Below the pieces are notes generated by a model. It searched no databases. It was given only the letters and a program-made list of their open reading frames with translations, and was not told the DNA's origin. 64,000 bases of DNA, taken from the NCBI GenBank assembly GCA_013697635.1, contig JACCWM010000198.1:1-64000 (forward strand), read 5' to 3'. Below, in pieces: positions 17,634 through 26,392 of the stretch. Both the position numbers and the translations under genes were made by a program. The DNA comes from Lujinxingiaceae bacterium (GTDB taxonomy: Bacteria > Myxococcota_A > Bradymonadia > Bradymonadales > Bradymonadaceae). Position 1 is the stretch's first letter, and every line of letters starts with the position of its first letter.

Positions 17634-18002
17634 ATGCACACCGACAGCGTTTCCTATCATTTCGAGAATCAGCGCCGCCGTCGCAGCGGTGACCGCACCC
17701 TCGCGCTCAATCTGCAGCTCGAGCAGGTCGTCAACGACTTCGAGCTGGGTGCCTGCCTGCTCGCTGATGAGAGCGGCGAGCTCATCGCCGCCTCCCACAC
17801 CTGCACGACGGCCTACGACAAGGCGCTGGGCGCCCTCAAAGCGAGCGCCAATGGTGCACAAGACGGCATCAGCGTGCGCGAGTTCCACGCCTCGGGCAGT
17901 CGCTACCTGGTTGCGACGTCCGGCCAGGAGCCGGTGATGAATGAGGTGGGAGTCTACCGAGCGATCCTGGGCGTTCGCCGAATCCACACCAACACGCGCT
18001 AA
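17634..18002 (+). CDS. Small protein of unknown function (possibly Roadblock-like)
   Basis: Cytosolic protein of 122 residues with a strong ribosome site (GGAAGGA, 8 bases before ATG). After a basic N-terminus (RRRRSG) it has the segment LGACLLADESGELIAAS, which resembles the first strand-turn-strand of Roadblock/LC7 or profilin-like folds. That is only a shape similarity, and I do not recognise the family. A candidate promoter lies within the preceding terminator, so it is probably transcribed alone. Its last bases overlap the end of the convergent LysR gene by four bases. Confidence 0.7.
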   Translation: MHTDSVSYHFENQRRRRSGDRTLALNLQLEQVVNDFELGACLLADESGELIAASHTCTTAYDKALGALKASANGAQDGISVREFHASGSRYLVATSGQEPVMNEVGVYRAILGVRRIHTNTR

Positions 18003-18934
18003 GGCACACGTGCCGTGTCGTCTGGCGCGATCGACTTCTCCCACGGCGCTTTGGGCGCGAAGTGCTCGACCATCAAATCGACGAAGACGCGCACTTTGGG
18101 CACCAGGTGACGGTCTCCGGGATAAACCACCGAGAGCGGACTATCCGGCGGCGCAAAGTTTTCGAGCAGCGTGACGAGGCGACCGGCGCTGATCGCCTCG
18201 GCGACCATGAACGAGGGGAGCTGCACGACACCAAATCCGGCGCTCGCCATTTTTGAGGCCAACAAAAAGCTGTTGACTCGAAAGTCTCCCTGGATCCTCA
18301 CCTTCAAGTCGCGCTCGCCATCACGAAAGTGCCAGTCCTCGAAGGGCTGGCGTCGCGTTGCGATGCATCGATGATTGCCGAGCTCTTCGGGACGCGCGGG
18401 TCTGCCATACTGGCTCAGGTATGCCGGGCTCGCTGTGCAGATCGATTGCGTTGCGGCAAAGCGCCTTGCGATCAAGGTCGAGTCGGCCAGTGCGCCGGCG
18501 CGTATCGCCACGTCAAAGCCCAGTCCCCCGAGTGGCTCATGGGTCTGTGAGACCACCAGGTCGATCTTTACGCCGGGATAGCGTTGCAGATAGTCGGTAA
18601 ACACCGGACCCAGATACATGTCCGCGAAGGTCGGCGGCGCCGTGACGCGCAGCACACCTGAGGGCGTATCGCGCGCGCGCGCGATCACTTGCGTCGCCTG
18701 AATGGCGAGCTCGATGATTTGTTCACACTGCTCGCGAAAGATCGCACCGGTTTCGGTGAGCTTCACCTCGCGGGTGGTGCGGTAGAGCAACTGCACACCA
18801 AGGACATCTTCAAGCGCGGCGATGCGACGACTCACCGTGGCACGCGACATGCCCAGCTTTGCCGCCGCCTGTGAGAAGCTCTGTGCCTGCGCCACGGCGG
18901 CAAAGACACGCATGTCGTCCAGATTGGGCGTCAT
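17999..18934 (-). CDS. LysR-family transcriptional regulator
   Basis: Regulator of 311 residues with an N-terminal winged helix-turn-helix (MRVFAAVAQAQSFSQAAAKLGMSRATVSRRI, in two parts around residues 7-38) and a C-terminal effector-binding domain. The FEDWHF segment near the middle is typical of the subgroup that includes many redox and aromatic-compound regulators. I chose ATG 18934 (MTPNLDD), which aligns with the usual LysR start. An upstream in-frame ATG at 18988 would add 18 residues that are not LysR-like. It is divergent from the amine oxidase gene at 19233 and may control it. The intergenic region carries repeated ATTGTTTCAA boxes. Confidence 0.9.
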   Translation of the reverse strand: MTPNLDDMRVFAAVAQAQSFSQAAAKLGMSRATVSRRIAALEDVLGVQLLYRTTREVKLTETGAIFREQCEQIIELAIQATQVIARARDTPSGVLRVTAPPTFADMYLGPVFTDYLQRYPGVKIDLVVSQTHEPLGGLGFDVAIRAGALADSTLIARRFAATQSICTASPAYLSQYGRPARPEELGNHRCIATRRQPFEDWHFRDGERDLKVRIQGDFRVNSFLLASKMASAGFGVVQLPSFMVAEAISAGRLVTLLENFAPPDSPLSVVYPGDRHLVPKVRVFVDLMVEHFAPKAPWEKSIAPDDTARVP

Positions 18935-18985
18935 TGTTTCAATTCTAAAATTATGTTTTCCAATATCGCTTATTGTTTCAACAAA
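18933..18985. promoter_or_regulatory. Candidate LysR operator: paired ATTGTTTCAA boxes
   Basis: The 10-base sequence ATTGTTTCAA occurs at 18933-18942, over the LysR start codon, and at 18972-18981, 39 bases apart. The second is part of the palindrome TTGTT-TC-AACAA (18974-18985). LysR proteins usually bind dyads upstream of their own gene and of the divergent target. Confidence 0.4.
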
Positions 18986-19232
18986 CACTCAAGCTTAATT
19001 TGGTCCATTGGTCAATTTTCACAACCCAAGTCGGTGGGAGACAAGAGCCTTGAAGGCTTTAGTAAACAAACTTGCCTGAGAGCTGCTTGCCTTTGGTTGG
19101 CCTGACCCGTGGCCTGGCCCGGACCAGCTCTGATCGCGTTTGGTGATCGAAACAGGTTTTCATTCGCAAGAAACCTGATAAGAATCGGTCCTGTTCACCT
19201 TACGCAACATCGGCTCGCTGGAGGCCTGCTTT

Positions 19233-20954
19233 ATGTCCCGTTCGCTCTTTTTTGGATCTGTACGACGCTTGCTGCAGACGGCCTGGACCTCGCAACGCAA
19301 CACGGCTTTGAATCGCGAGTTCCCCGATGGCGAGAATGAGCCATGGAGTCCTTCCCGCAGGGAGTTTTTGCAGACCTCGGCCGTGGTCAGCCTCGCCGCC
19401 TTCGTGCCGGCCGGGTTAGGAAGCGGTTGCGGGACGCCTTCCGATAGCGCGCTGCCAGAAAAGGCTCGAATCGCGATCGTCGGAGCGGGCATGGCCGGGC
19501 TGCACTGTGCCTACAGACTCAAGCAGGCCGGCGTGATTGCCAAGGTGTTTGAGGCCAACAATCGCGTGGGCGGACGCATGTTTACAGGCCGTGGGCTCTT
19601 TGCCGACGGCCAGGTCTGTGAGCTCGGTGGCGAGTTCATCGACTCCAACCATGTCGCGATGCGCGAGCTCGCGACCGAGTTCGCCATCACGATCGACGAT
19701 CTGACGGCTGGTGCATCGGCGGGCTTGATCGATGAGCTCTTCTACTTTGAGGGCCGCCAGATCCCGGAAGCAGAGATCGTCGCCGCATTCGAGCCACTGG
19801 CCGCGATCATGGCCACCACGGTGGAGGCGGCCGAAGCCGATGACGATGAGTTCGAGCGCATTGACGCGATGAGTATCGTGGAGTGGCTCGACGAGCAAAA
19901 CGCCGCTCCGATCCTCAAAAAGATTCTCATCGAAGCCTACATCGGCGAGTACGGCCTCGAGGCCGAAGAGCAGTCGGTGTTCAACTTGCTCTATCTGATC
20001 GACTACGAGGAGGCCGACCCCTTTCATATTTTCGGTGACAGCGACGAGCGCTACCACGTCCACACCGGCAGCGACACCTTGACCACGCGGCTGGCCGAAC
20101 GACTCGAAGGCCAGATCGAGCTCGAGTCGAAGCTGCTCGCCATTCGAGAGTTGCAATCCGGCGACTACGAGCTGAGCCTCAATCAAAGCGGCCAGACGAT
20201 CAAGGCGACCTTCGACCACGTCGTTTTGGCCATCCCCTTTACCACCCTTCGCCAGGTCACGCTCGACGTCGAGATGGACGACGACAAGCGCGAGGCGATC
20301 GATGAGATAGGCTATGGCACGAACGCCAAGTTGATGGGCGGATTTACGTCGAGGCTCTGGCGAGAGGATCACAACGCAAGCGGCTCGGTCTTCACCGACA
20401 ACGGCATTCAAAGCCTGTGGGACTCCAGCCGAGGCCAATCGGGCACCGCCGGCTTGCTGACAAACTACGTTGGCGGCAAGCTCGGTGAGGCGATCGGCGC
20501 GGGCACGCCCGAAGAGCGCATGGCCGAGTCGCTTGTCGGCATTGAAGACATATTTGCCGGCGCGGCCCAGGCTTATACCAAAGACAGCGCCGTGCGCATG
20601 CACTGGCCAACGGCGCCCTTTGCACTTGGCAGCTACACTTGCTACCGACCCGGGCAATGGATCTACTACGGTGAGGAGGGCCGCCGGGTCAAAAACCTTC
20701 ATTTCTGCGGCGAGCATTGCTCCCTTGATTTTCAAGGCTATATGGAAGGAGCTTGCGAGACCGGAGCCATGGTCGCCGCCGAGCTCCTCGATGACCTGGC
20801 CCTGCCCCTGCCTGCGGCCATGCACCGCACCCTGGAGCACAAGCTCGTGCTCCCCCAGGCGTGCTACCACGGCGATCAACACGACAAGCTTCGTCGTAAC
20901 CAACGTCGCCGGTTGTCGAGGCGACCGCGCACGGTGCTTGAGCCGGTGAGCTGA
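19233..20954 (+). CDS. Tat-exported lipoprotein flavin amine oxidase
   Basis: FAD-dependent monoamine/L-amino-acid oxidase family, 573 residues. An N-terminal extension of about 40 residues precedes the twin-arginine motif SRREFLQ and a hydrophobic segment ending in a lipobox (GSGC), so the folded flavoprotein is probably exported and lipid-anchored. FAD motifs are IVGAGMAGLHCAYRL and NRVGGRM at the start and QGYMEGACETGA near the end. The reaction would be oxidative deamination releasing H2O2 and ammonia outside the cytosol. The last 35 residues are unusually basic (KLRRNQRRRLSRR). GGAGG lies about 9 bases before the ATG. It is divergent from the LysR gene, its likely regulator, and converges with the kinase gene 15 bases downstream. 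Confidence 0.85.
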   Translation: MSRSLFFGSVRRLLQTAWTSQRNTALNREFPDGENEPWSPSRREFLQTSAVVSLAAFVPAGLGSGCGTPSDSALPEKARIAIVGAGMAGLHCAYRLKQAGVIAKVFEANNRVGGRMFTGRGLFADGQVCELGGEFIDSNHVAMRELATEFAITIDDLTAGASAGLIDELFYFEGRQIPEAEIVAAFEPLAAIMATTVEAAEADDDEFERIDAMSIVEWLDEQNAAPILKKILIEAYIGEYGLEAEEQSVFNLLYLIDYEEADPFHIFGDSDERYHVHTGSDTLTTRLAERLEGQIELESKLLAIRELQSGDYELSLNQSGQTIKATFDHVVLAIPFTTLRQVTLDVEMDDDKREAIDEIGYGTNAKLMGGFTSRLWREDHNASGSVFTDNGIQSLWDSSRGQSGTAGLLTNYVGGKLGEAIGAGTPEERMAESLVGIEDIFAGAAQAYTKDSAVRMHWPTAPFALGSYTCYRPGQWIYYGEEGRRVKNLHFCGEHCSLDFQGYMEGACETGAMVAAELLDDLALPLPAAMHRTLEHKLVLPQACYHGDQHDKLRRNQRRRLSRRPRTVLEPVS

Positions 20955-20969
20955 GCGAAGGTTGTGGGT

Positions 20970-23024
20970 TCAGGCCACACTGTACGCGATGCTCGCGACC
21001 GCTTCTGTGGCCGGCTCGTCGAGAAGCGCGAAGTTTGGCAGCACGACGCGGCTTTGCGGCGCGCCTCGGGCTTCGAGCCAGGCGGCGTGAAGCTCACTGG
21101 CCATGCGCAGCAGTCGGTTTCCCAGCGTCGTGAGCTCGCGCTGGCGAGCGTCGTGGCGCGCAAGCTCCGAGCTCAGCGCGACCTTTTGCTCGATCAGACT
21201 CTGGATGAGCTGGCCATCCTCCAAGCGCGTGATCTGGGCGTCGAGCCGCGCGAGTTGCTCAAAGAGTGCGACATGTCCCTGCCCGTCTTGCTGGGCCTCG
21301 AGCTCGGCGATGCGCCGGGCGATCGCCGCCGCCTGATCAAAGAGGCCGCCGAGATCTCTTGCGGCCCAACCGTCGAAGTCGTCATGCGCCGCGCCCAGTT
21401 GGCGCATGGCGAGCAGAGTCAGGACGATGCGTTCATAGGTCTCGCGCACGCGGCTCGAGCGCAGGTGATGGTAGACCTCGACATGGTGGGCTTTGAGGTC
21501 GGGATCTTGAACCAGGTTCGCCACAGTGCGCTCAAAGGCTAGCAGGTAACTGTTTGGATCGGAGAGGCGCCGCCATGTGTTGTAGACGCTCAGCATGGCG
21601 AAGGCATTGAGCGCGAAGCCTGTGAGCAAGGCAGCGCAGATCATGACCAACCAGGTGGCGATCGATGCAGGAGCCCGAGCAAAACCGAACAAAAGAGAGA
21701 CGACCCCACCAAAGGTGAGCAAGGCCAAAATCCAGAGTTGTGTGCTCTCGGTTTGCCACCCGCCCCGACGCTTACCCGAGGTGAGCGCAGCCTTGAAGCA
21801 ACGGGCGAGCACCCCGGCCTTGCCAAGCTCGACGCGCATCGCCTCGGCCGTCTCCTGATTCATGCCACAGGCCAGGGCGATGACGAAGTGTCGGTACTCG
21901 TAGTGCAAGTTCTTGTTCAGGGTGCTGTTTTGATCCTCGAGCTCGAGCTGGGAAACACGCAAATGAGCCGAGTGGCCGCGCAAGACGGCCTGGATCGCTT
22001 CGCGTTGAGAGGGGCCAAGCTCGCTGGGCAAGTTGTATTGGCGCTGAATAGCCAATTTCTTGGCATTGTCGAATAAGTTGACGTCGCGCGGTAGGTAGAG
22101 ATGCCAATTGTAGTCGTCGTCGACTTCGACATCGGGGCGATGCTGGTCTTTGAGATCGTCCCAGAGCGCAAGGCGCTCTGGGCGAAGCTGGGCGCCGTGC
22201 GTGTCGCCAAGCAAGGCCCGGCGCATTTGAGCGGCGCTCTCGAAGCGGTCCTGGGGATCTTTGGCCATGGCGCGGCTGATGACGTCAGCGATGTTTTGAG
22301 GCACGCGGCGAACCAGCACCCGCACGTCGGGCACGGGGGCCTCGCGGTGCATGCGGATCACCGAGGCCGCCGTCTCCCCACGGTAGGGAAGACTGGCGCT
22401 GAGCATCTCGAAGAGGGTTACGGCCAGACTGTACAGATCGGCACGCGCATCGACGGCGAAGTCGTCGAACTGCTCGGGGGCGCTGTACTCGACGGTGCCC
22501 ATGGCCGTCTCCGGTCGCGACAGCGCTATCGCCTCGTCGAGCTCGGCCAGGCCAAAGTCGATCAGCTTGGCCACGCCGTCGTCGTCGAGCAGGATGTTGT
22601 GCGGCTTGATGTCCTGGTGAACGATGCCCTGGGCGTGGGCGGCCTCGAGGGCTGCGAGCACCTGGACGACGATCGCACGCGCCGCCTCCCAGCCCATGGG
22701 GCCGCCGCGCTGCAGGTGGACCTTGAGATCGCCCGTTCCGTGCAGATCCATCACCAGACCCAGCGCTTCGGGCGTGTCGATCAGGCTGTGAATGCGCACG
22801 ATATGGGGATGTTCGAGGCCCTGAACCCAGCCCACCTCCTGGCGAAAGCGCGAGACGACCAGCGGGTGCTCGCGCAGATGGGCGTGGAGAATCTTGAGGG
22901 CGACCTCGCGCTCGGTGAGAGCGTCGAAGGCGCGGTAAACCGTGGCCATGCCCCCGCGGCCCAGGATCTCTTTGAGCACAAAGCGCCCGTCGTGCAAAGT
23001 CGTCGCCGTGATGAGCTCGCTCAT
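20970..23024 (-). CDS. Membrane-anchored Ser/Thr protein kinase with HQD catalytic loop
   Basis: Hanks-type kinase of 684 residues. The kinase domain (residues about 14-275) has GRGGMATVY, VALK (K44), E63, HQDIKPHN (D138, K140, N143) and DFG (156-158). The usual HRD Arg is Gln, so activation may not need activation-loop phosphorylation. Two transmembrane segments lie near residues 435-490, followed by a long helical C-terminal region to the end. Residues after the kinase domain resemble those of the pseudokinase encoded just upstream, so the two probably arose by duplication. The ATG overlaps the upstream stop in ATGA, a sign of translational coupling, and GAGGAG precedes it. It is last in the run that begins at 29676. 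Confidence 0.92.
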   Translation of the reverse strand: MSELITATTLHDGRFVLKEILGRGGMATVYRAFDALTEREVALKILHAHLREHPLVVSRFRQEVGWVQGLEHPHIVRIHSLIDTPEALGLVMDLHGTGDLKVHLQRGGPMGWEAARAIVVQVLAALEAAHAQGIVHQDIKPHNILLDDDGVAKLIDFGLAELDEAIALSRPETAMGTVEYSAPEQFDDFAVDARADLYSLAVTLFEMLSASLPYRGETAASVIRMHREAPVPDVRVLVRRVPQNIADVISRAMAKDPQDRFESAAQMRRALLGDTHGAQLRPERLALWDDLKDQHRPDVEVDDDYNWHLYLPRDVNLFDNAKKLAIQRQYNLPSELGPSQREAIQAVLRGHSAHLRVSQLELEDQNSTLNKNLHYEYRHFVIALACGMNQETAEAMRVELGKAGVLARCFKAALTSGKRRGGWQTESTQLWILALLTFGGVVSLLFGFARAPASIATWLVMICAALLTGFALNAFAMLSVYNTWRRLSDPNSYLLAFERTVANLVQDPDLKAHHVEVYHHLRSSRVRETYERIVLTLLAMRQLGAAHDDFDGWAARDLGGLFDQAAAIARRIAELEAQQDGQGHVALFEQLARLDAQITRLEDGQLIQSLIEQKVALSSELARHDARQRELTTLGNRLLRMASELHAAWLEARGAPQSRVVLPNFALLDEPATEAVASIAYSVA

Positions 23025-25114
23025 GCGCTCCTCACCAGCTCGAGCACTTCGTGCTGGGCTTCAAAGCGCGCACGCAGCGAGGCGATCTCTGCGCTGACCG
23101 ACTCGAGCGAGGGCAGCTCCTCGCCGCCAAACTCGGATTGCAAATCGAGCAGGGTGGCGCGCACGTGCAACAGGTGGCCCTGGATCAGGCTGCGCTCGTG
23201 GGTGGCGGCGTCGAGCGCGTCGAGGGCGTTGAGCAGCTCGACGCGCTGCTCGATCAAGGGCGCCATGGCCGCTGCATCGGTGATGGCCGCGATGCGCGCA
23301 TCGACGCTCTCTAGGGCGTCGAAGATCTGTGCCGTGTTGCGGTCTCTGGCGACCACCTCCATCGAGGAGAGACGCTCGAGCAGGGCGACAGTGTGCTCGA
23401 ACATCGGCTCGAGCGTCTCGCGCAGCGCTGCGGTGGGCACCCGTTTATCTCGAAACAGGCGCACGGTCAGCGCGAGCACGTCATGCAGCTCGCGCTGCAG
23501 GGCGGGTTGGCGCAGCTTGCCAAGAGCCTGGGAGACGCCCGCCGGCAGGATGTTCTCGGCGGCGAGCAGATCGATCGCGCTCAGCTCCGTGCCCAGAATT
23601 CGGGCCTTCTTGGGCGGCTCATCTTCTTCGATGCCCAGGCCGCTGATCTTGGCCTCGATGAACTTCGTCGCGCGGCGGCTCCAATAGGCGCCAACAAGAA
23701 ACGCCGTGATGAAACCGAGACCGGGCAAAAGCAGATTGTTTTCGACAGAGGCAGTGACGAGCATCGGCAAGAAGAGGGCGAGCGTTACCAAAAAATAGAA
23801 CACAACGATCGCGCCAAAGAAGATGGCGACCGGTGAAACGCTGCGCTGGCGGATAAAACGTCGCAGCGCCGAATCCTTGAGTGCTTCGCGCTGCACCCGG
23901 CAGGGCACCCCGCGCTGTTCGAGCTGAGCCTTGACCAGTGCGGCGTCGCTCTCGGTGAGCCCATTGATGAGCATGTAGGGCGGGTGCTCGTCGTTCCAGT
24001 TGGCTTGAAAAACCCGGCGCGTGTCGTCAAAGGAGAACATCAGCTCGTGCAGGGCTTTGACCTGGCGGTCCGCGAGCACCATCGGTTCGGTGTTGGCCTC
24101 GAACCACACCTCGCGCTTGAACGCCTGGTGGGGCGTAATGATGTGCAGCGCATGCTCGCCGCGCCCGGGCTCCTGGAGCAGCCGCTCAAAGGCGTGGCCG
24201 CAGTGCAAGCAGTGGCCAAGACCCTCGACGATCACGCGCTTGCAGGCCGGACACTCCGACGGCTCGCGCGCATCCCACTGGGCCCAGACCTCGACGTCGT
24301 AGTGGCCGTCGAGCGCCTCGCGCATCTGGCGAGCGGAGGCGAAGCGAAGCGCGGGGTCCGGGGCAAGCGCGCGGCAGATCGCGTGCACGAGACTGTCGGG
24401 CATGCCTTCGAGGCTGGCTTTGACGCCGTCGAGGTAGTCGGCGCGGCTTGCAAACGCCAGGCTCGAGCTCATGCGCCCATCGTGCAGGGGCGCGCCGGTG
24501 GCGAGCTCGAAGAGCATGGCGCCGGCCGAAAAAATGTCGGCGCGGGCATCGGCCTCAAGCCCCAGGATGCTCTCCGGGGCCATGGTCTCGAGCGCCCCCA
24601 AGACGCGGGTGTGCATCGTCAGCCCGACCAGCTCGTCGACGCGGGCCAGACCAAAGCCGATGATCTTGAGGGTGTCATCGGCGTCGACCAGCACGTTGGC
24701 GAGGCTCAAATCGCGGTGCCAGATGCCACGCTGATGGGCGTGCTCGAGGCCGTCGAGCAGCGCGCGTCCCAGGCGAACAACGCGCTCGGGGACCATGGCC
24801 CCCTCGTCGCGCACGAGCTCTTTGAGCGCGCGGCCTGGGGCATACTCCATGACGAGCGCCATGTGTTGCTCGGACTCGATCAGATCGTGCACGCGCACCA
24901 GCGCCGGGTGCACGAGACGCTGCACTGCAGCCATCTCCCGGCGAAAACGACGCACGACCGAGGCCTGTTCGCGCAGATGCGGCAGCAAGATCTTGAGCGC
25001 GACGGGTGTTTGCGTGCGTAGATCGCGGGCCAGGTAGACGCGCGAGAGCCGGCCCTGGCCAAGCAATCTCTCGGTCTGGAAGTACTCAACAAAAACGCCA
25101 AGGTCGTCGCTCAC
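23021..25114 (-). CDS. Membrane-anchored pseudokinase (GFG in place of DFG) with zinc ribbon
   Basis: Protein of about 697 residues with a Hanks kinase fold: LGQGRLSRVY, VALK (K41), HRD (133-135), then SLAN in place of KxxN, and GFG (153-155) in place of DFG. Loss of the metal-binding Asp and the catalytic-loop Lys suggests it is inactive or very weak. APE is intact. A four-Cys zinc ribbon (CPAC...CLHC) follows near residue 295, then about 100 residues, two transmembrane helices (about 420-475) and a helical C-terminus resembling that of the neighbouring kinase. I prefer GTG at 25114, because GGAG lies six bases upstream; a TTG at 25126 would add four residues. It could serve as an allosteric partner or scaffold for the kinase encoded next. 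Confidence 0.85.
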   Translation of the reverse strand: MSDDLGVFVEYFQTERLLGQGRLSRVYLARDLRTQTPVALKILLPHLREQASVVRRFRREMAAVQRLVHPALVRVHDLIESEQHMALVMEYAPGRALKELVRDEGAMVPERVVRLGRALLDGLEHAHQRGIWHRDLSLANVLVDADDTLKIIGFGLARVDELVGLTMHTRVLGALETMAPESILGLEADARADIFSAGAMLFELATGAPLHDGRMSSSLAFASRADYLDGVKASLEGMPDSLVHAICRALAPDPALRFASARQMREALDGHYDVEVWAQWDAREPSECPACKRVIVEGLGHCLHCGHAFERLLQEPGRGEHALHIITPHQAFKREVWFEANTEPMVLADRQVKALHELMFSFDDTRRVFQANWNDEHPPYMLINGLTESDAALVKAQLEQRGVPCRVQREALKDSALRRFIRQRSVSPVAIFFGAIVVFYFLVTLALFLPMLVTASVENNLLLPGLGFITAFLVGAYWSRRATKFIEAKISGLGIEEDEPPKKARILGTELSAIDLLAAENILPAGVSQALGKLRQPALQRELHDVLALTVRLFRDKRVPTAALRETLEPMFEHTVALLERLSSMEVVARDRNTAQIFDALESVDARIAAITDAAAMAPLIEQRVELLNALDALDAATHERSLIQGHLLHVRATLLDLQSEFGGEELPSLESVSAEIASLRARFEAQHEVLELVRSA

Positions 25115-25138
25115 ATACTGCTCCAAAACTCTCAGATC

Positions 25139-26380
25139 TCAGGAAGGATCGTAGACCTGGCCCATGAAGAGCACTGCACCTGTGGTTGTATCGCGCAAAA
25201 AGAAGGCAAACGGTCGGTCGATGGTGATCTCGACGATCTTCGAGGGCGCGCTTTCGAGCCCGATGACGGCTGCCGTCGCCGCGGCGGCCTCCGTGCCGCG
25301 CTCGTCGATGGTGATCGTGGCCTCGTGCACGAACTCGCTGATGAACAAGCGAGCGTCGCGCGTTATCGGTGAGAAGTCGGCCTGATCTGGATCAAAAGCG
25401 AGCGCCATGCCCATCGCGATCAGAGGCTCATTGAGACGGATCGGGCTTCGAACCTCGAAGCGAGGCAATCCGAGCGCGACCTCACCAGCCTCGAGTCCGG
25501 CGGCGAGCGTGCTGAGGCTGGCCGGAGTCAGCTCACCGAGTAGATCGACCGGCGAGCCTTGCTTGGGCATAACCACGAGCATCGTGACACTGGAGTTAGC
25601 ATAAGGCAGCTCGACGACATCGTGCGCTTTGCTGCGCGCGTGGCGAAGCCTGCTTTGCTGGTGCATCATGGGCACCTCGATCGGGCCTCGAGCCGGCGCG
25701 TGAAAGCTCTGCGTGCGCGTGCGCTCCTCAGAGAAGGGATTTGCCCACGAACCTTTGAAATACAGCGCGTTGACCAGCACGAGGCGCGTCGTCGGGCGAA
25801 TGATGCCCGAGGGCAACAGGTCGCTGATCAGCTCGCGCGTTCGCGCCTCGACCCAACTGTTGATCAGCTGGCGCGACTCTTCCGGGCTGGCCACAAAATC
25901 GACCGAGCGCATCTCGGAGCGATAGGTTTGCTCGATGGTTTGGAGAAAGTCGACGCCCGTGGACAGGCCCATCTGAACCCACATCGAGTTCGCCAGCAGC
26001 AGCGTCGGATCCGTGTCTTTCTCGCCCTCGACCTGCAGGCTTTGGACCAGCGCTCCGTAGTGGGCGTGGACCTGAGCGCCGCCACTGCTTCGCATGGCTT
26101 GCGCGATGCCATCGGCCGTCTCATGGCGCGCGCCGGCGTAACTCATGCCAAGCGCCAGGGAAATACTGAGCGGCGAGTAGACGAGGTTTTGATTCCCTGC
26201 GCCGAGGTGGCCGTAGAGGTCGAGGCCGAGCGCGGAATTGGCGCTCACGACATCGGCGTGCATCGTGGGGCCGCCCGGCCTGTCCGGTGGCGCCTGGCCC
26301 GTACGACAGCCAGCAGCAGTGATGAGCAGACTGAGCAGCGCCGCCGCAGAGATGAGCGCGAAGGCTCTGTATTTGAGCAT
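25139..26380 (-). CDS. Serpin-family protease inhibitor, lipoprotein
   Basis: A full-length serpin of 413 residues with a signal peptide and lipobox (AAGC, Cys 25), so anchored to a membrane facing outside the cytosol. Serpin hallmarks are present: YSPLSISLALGMSYAGA, LVLVNALYFKGSWANPF, and the reactive-centre-loop hinge ERGTEAAAAT, which matches the inhibitory consensus (Gly P15, Thr P14, Ala P12-P9). Counting from the hinge puts P1 at Glu and P1' at Ser (GLESAP), which would favour a Glu-specific protease. The end carries the usual DRPFAFFLRD. It starts 12 bases after the DUF1552-type stop and ends 24 bases before the pseudokinase start. Bacterial serpins are uncommon, and this context is unusual. 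Confidence 0.93.
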   Translation of the reverse strand: MLKYRAFALISAAALLSLLITAAGCRTGQAPPDRPGGPTMHADVVSANSALGLDLYGHLGAGNQNLVYSPLSISLALGMSYAGARHETADGIAQAMRSSGGAQVHAHYGALVQSLQVEGEKDTDPTLLLANSMWVQMGLSTGVDFLQTIEQTYRSEMRSVDFVASPEESRQLINSWVEARTRELISDLLPSGIIRPTTRLVLVNALYFKGSWANPFSEERTRTQSFHAPARGPIEVPMMHQQSRLRHARSKAHDVVELPYANSSVTMLVVMPKQGSPVDLLGELTPASLSTLAAGLEAGEVALGLPRFEVRSPIRLNEPLIAMGMALAFDPDQADFSPITRDARLFISEFVHEATITIDERGTEAAAATAAVIGLESAPSKIVEITIDRPFAFFLRDTTTGAVLFMGQVYDPS

Positions 26381-26392
26381 GGATGCGATGGG

